Positions 6,107-6,120 of a stretch of 6,120 bases of DNA are shown here, one piece after another. Made by a program: the position numbers and the translations under genes. The notes beneath the pieces are model-generated. The model was given only the letters and a program-made list of their open reading frames with translations. It was not told the origin of the DNA and did no database searches. This DNA is from Nitrosomonas sp. GTDB lineage: Bacteria; Pseudomonadota; Gammaproteobacteria; Burkholderiales; Nitrosomonadaceae. Position 1 is the stretch's first letter, and the number at the start of each line of letters is the position of its first letter. The stretch covers positions 1 to 6,120 of the forward strand of contig JAOULU010000106.1 in assembly GCA_029881855.1 (NCBI GenBank), read 5' to 3'.

Positions 6107-6120
6107 ACCCAGAGTGAGTA

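Noticed and set aside
6107..6120. Possible start of a further gene after queG
   Set aside because: Only 14 bases remain; a GTG is present but no ribosome binding site or codon pattern can be judged.

Overview
The window looks like ordinary chromosomal DNA from a Gram-negative proteobacterium with moderately low GC (roughly 40% by eye). The proteins point to Proteobacteria: a MlaE/MlaF/MCE-type lipid transporter, a periplasmic AmiB/AmiC-type amidase and a QueG that resembles the E. coli protein along its whole length. QueG divergent from TsaE-amidase without an intervening nnr (yjeF) gene recalls Betaproteobacteria (for example Nitrosomonadales) as much as Gammaproteobacteria. That placement is from memory, and the class is uncertain.

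Layout. Positions 1-2895, all on the minus strand, form one compact operon read right to left. It contains a permease with an N-terminal STAS domain (1753-2895), an ABC ATPase (948-1748), a membrane-anchored MCE/MlaD-like protein (88-975) and the first 26 codons of a lipoprotein (1-79) cut by the window edge. Together they look like a complete MCE transporter: permease and ATPase in the inner membrane, the MCE protein reaching into the periplasm, and a lipoprotein probably at the outer membrane. Such machines move phospholipids or other hydrophobic molecules across the envelope. Positions 2896-3176 are an AT-rich gap with no gene and no convincing promoter or terminator. Positions 3177-5008, also minus, hold tsaE followed by a cell-wall amidase gene. 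These two overlap by 37 bp if the amidase start with the best ribosome binding site is used. From 4991 to 6106 on the plus strand lies queG, complete, overlapping the start of tsaE head to head by 18 bp.

Functional picture. Two genes act in tRNA modification: tsaE (t6A at position 37) and queG (queuosine at position 34). One acts in septal peptidoglycan splitting, and the MCE operon acts in envelope lipid handling. The tsaE-amidase pair is a common proteobacterial arrangement. In E. coli the amidase gene is followed by mutL, but here a spacer and the MCE operon follow.

I see no mobile element, CRISPR array, tRNA or rRNA gene, and no sign of an undescribed defence or mobile system. The points most worth a second look are the head-to-head overlap of tsaE (TTG start) and queG, the degenerate STAS motif fused to the permease, the ambiguous amidase start with a perfect hairpin between the two candidates, and a nine-base homopolymer in the amidase signal peptide.
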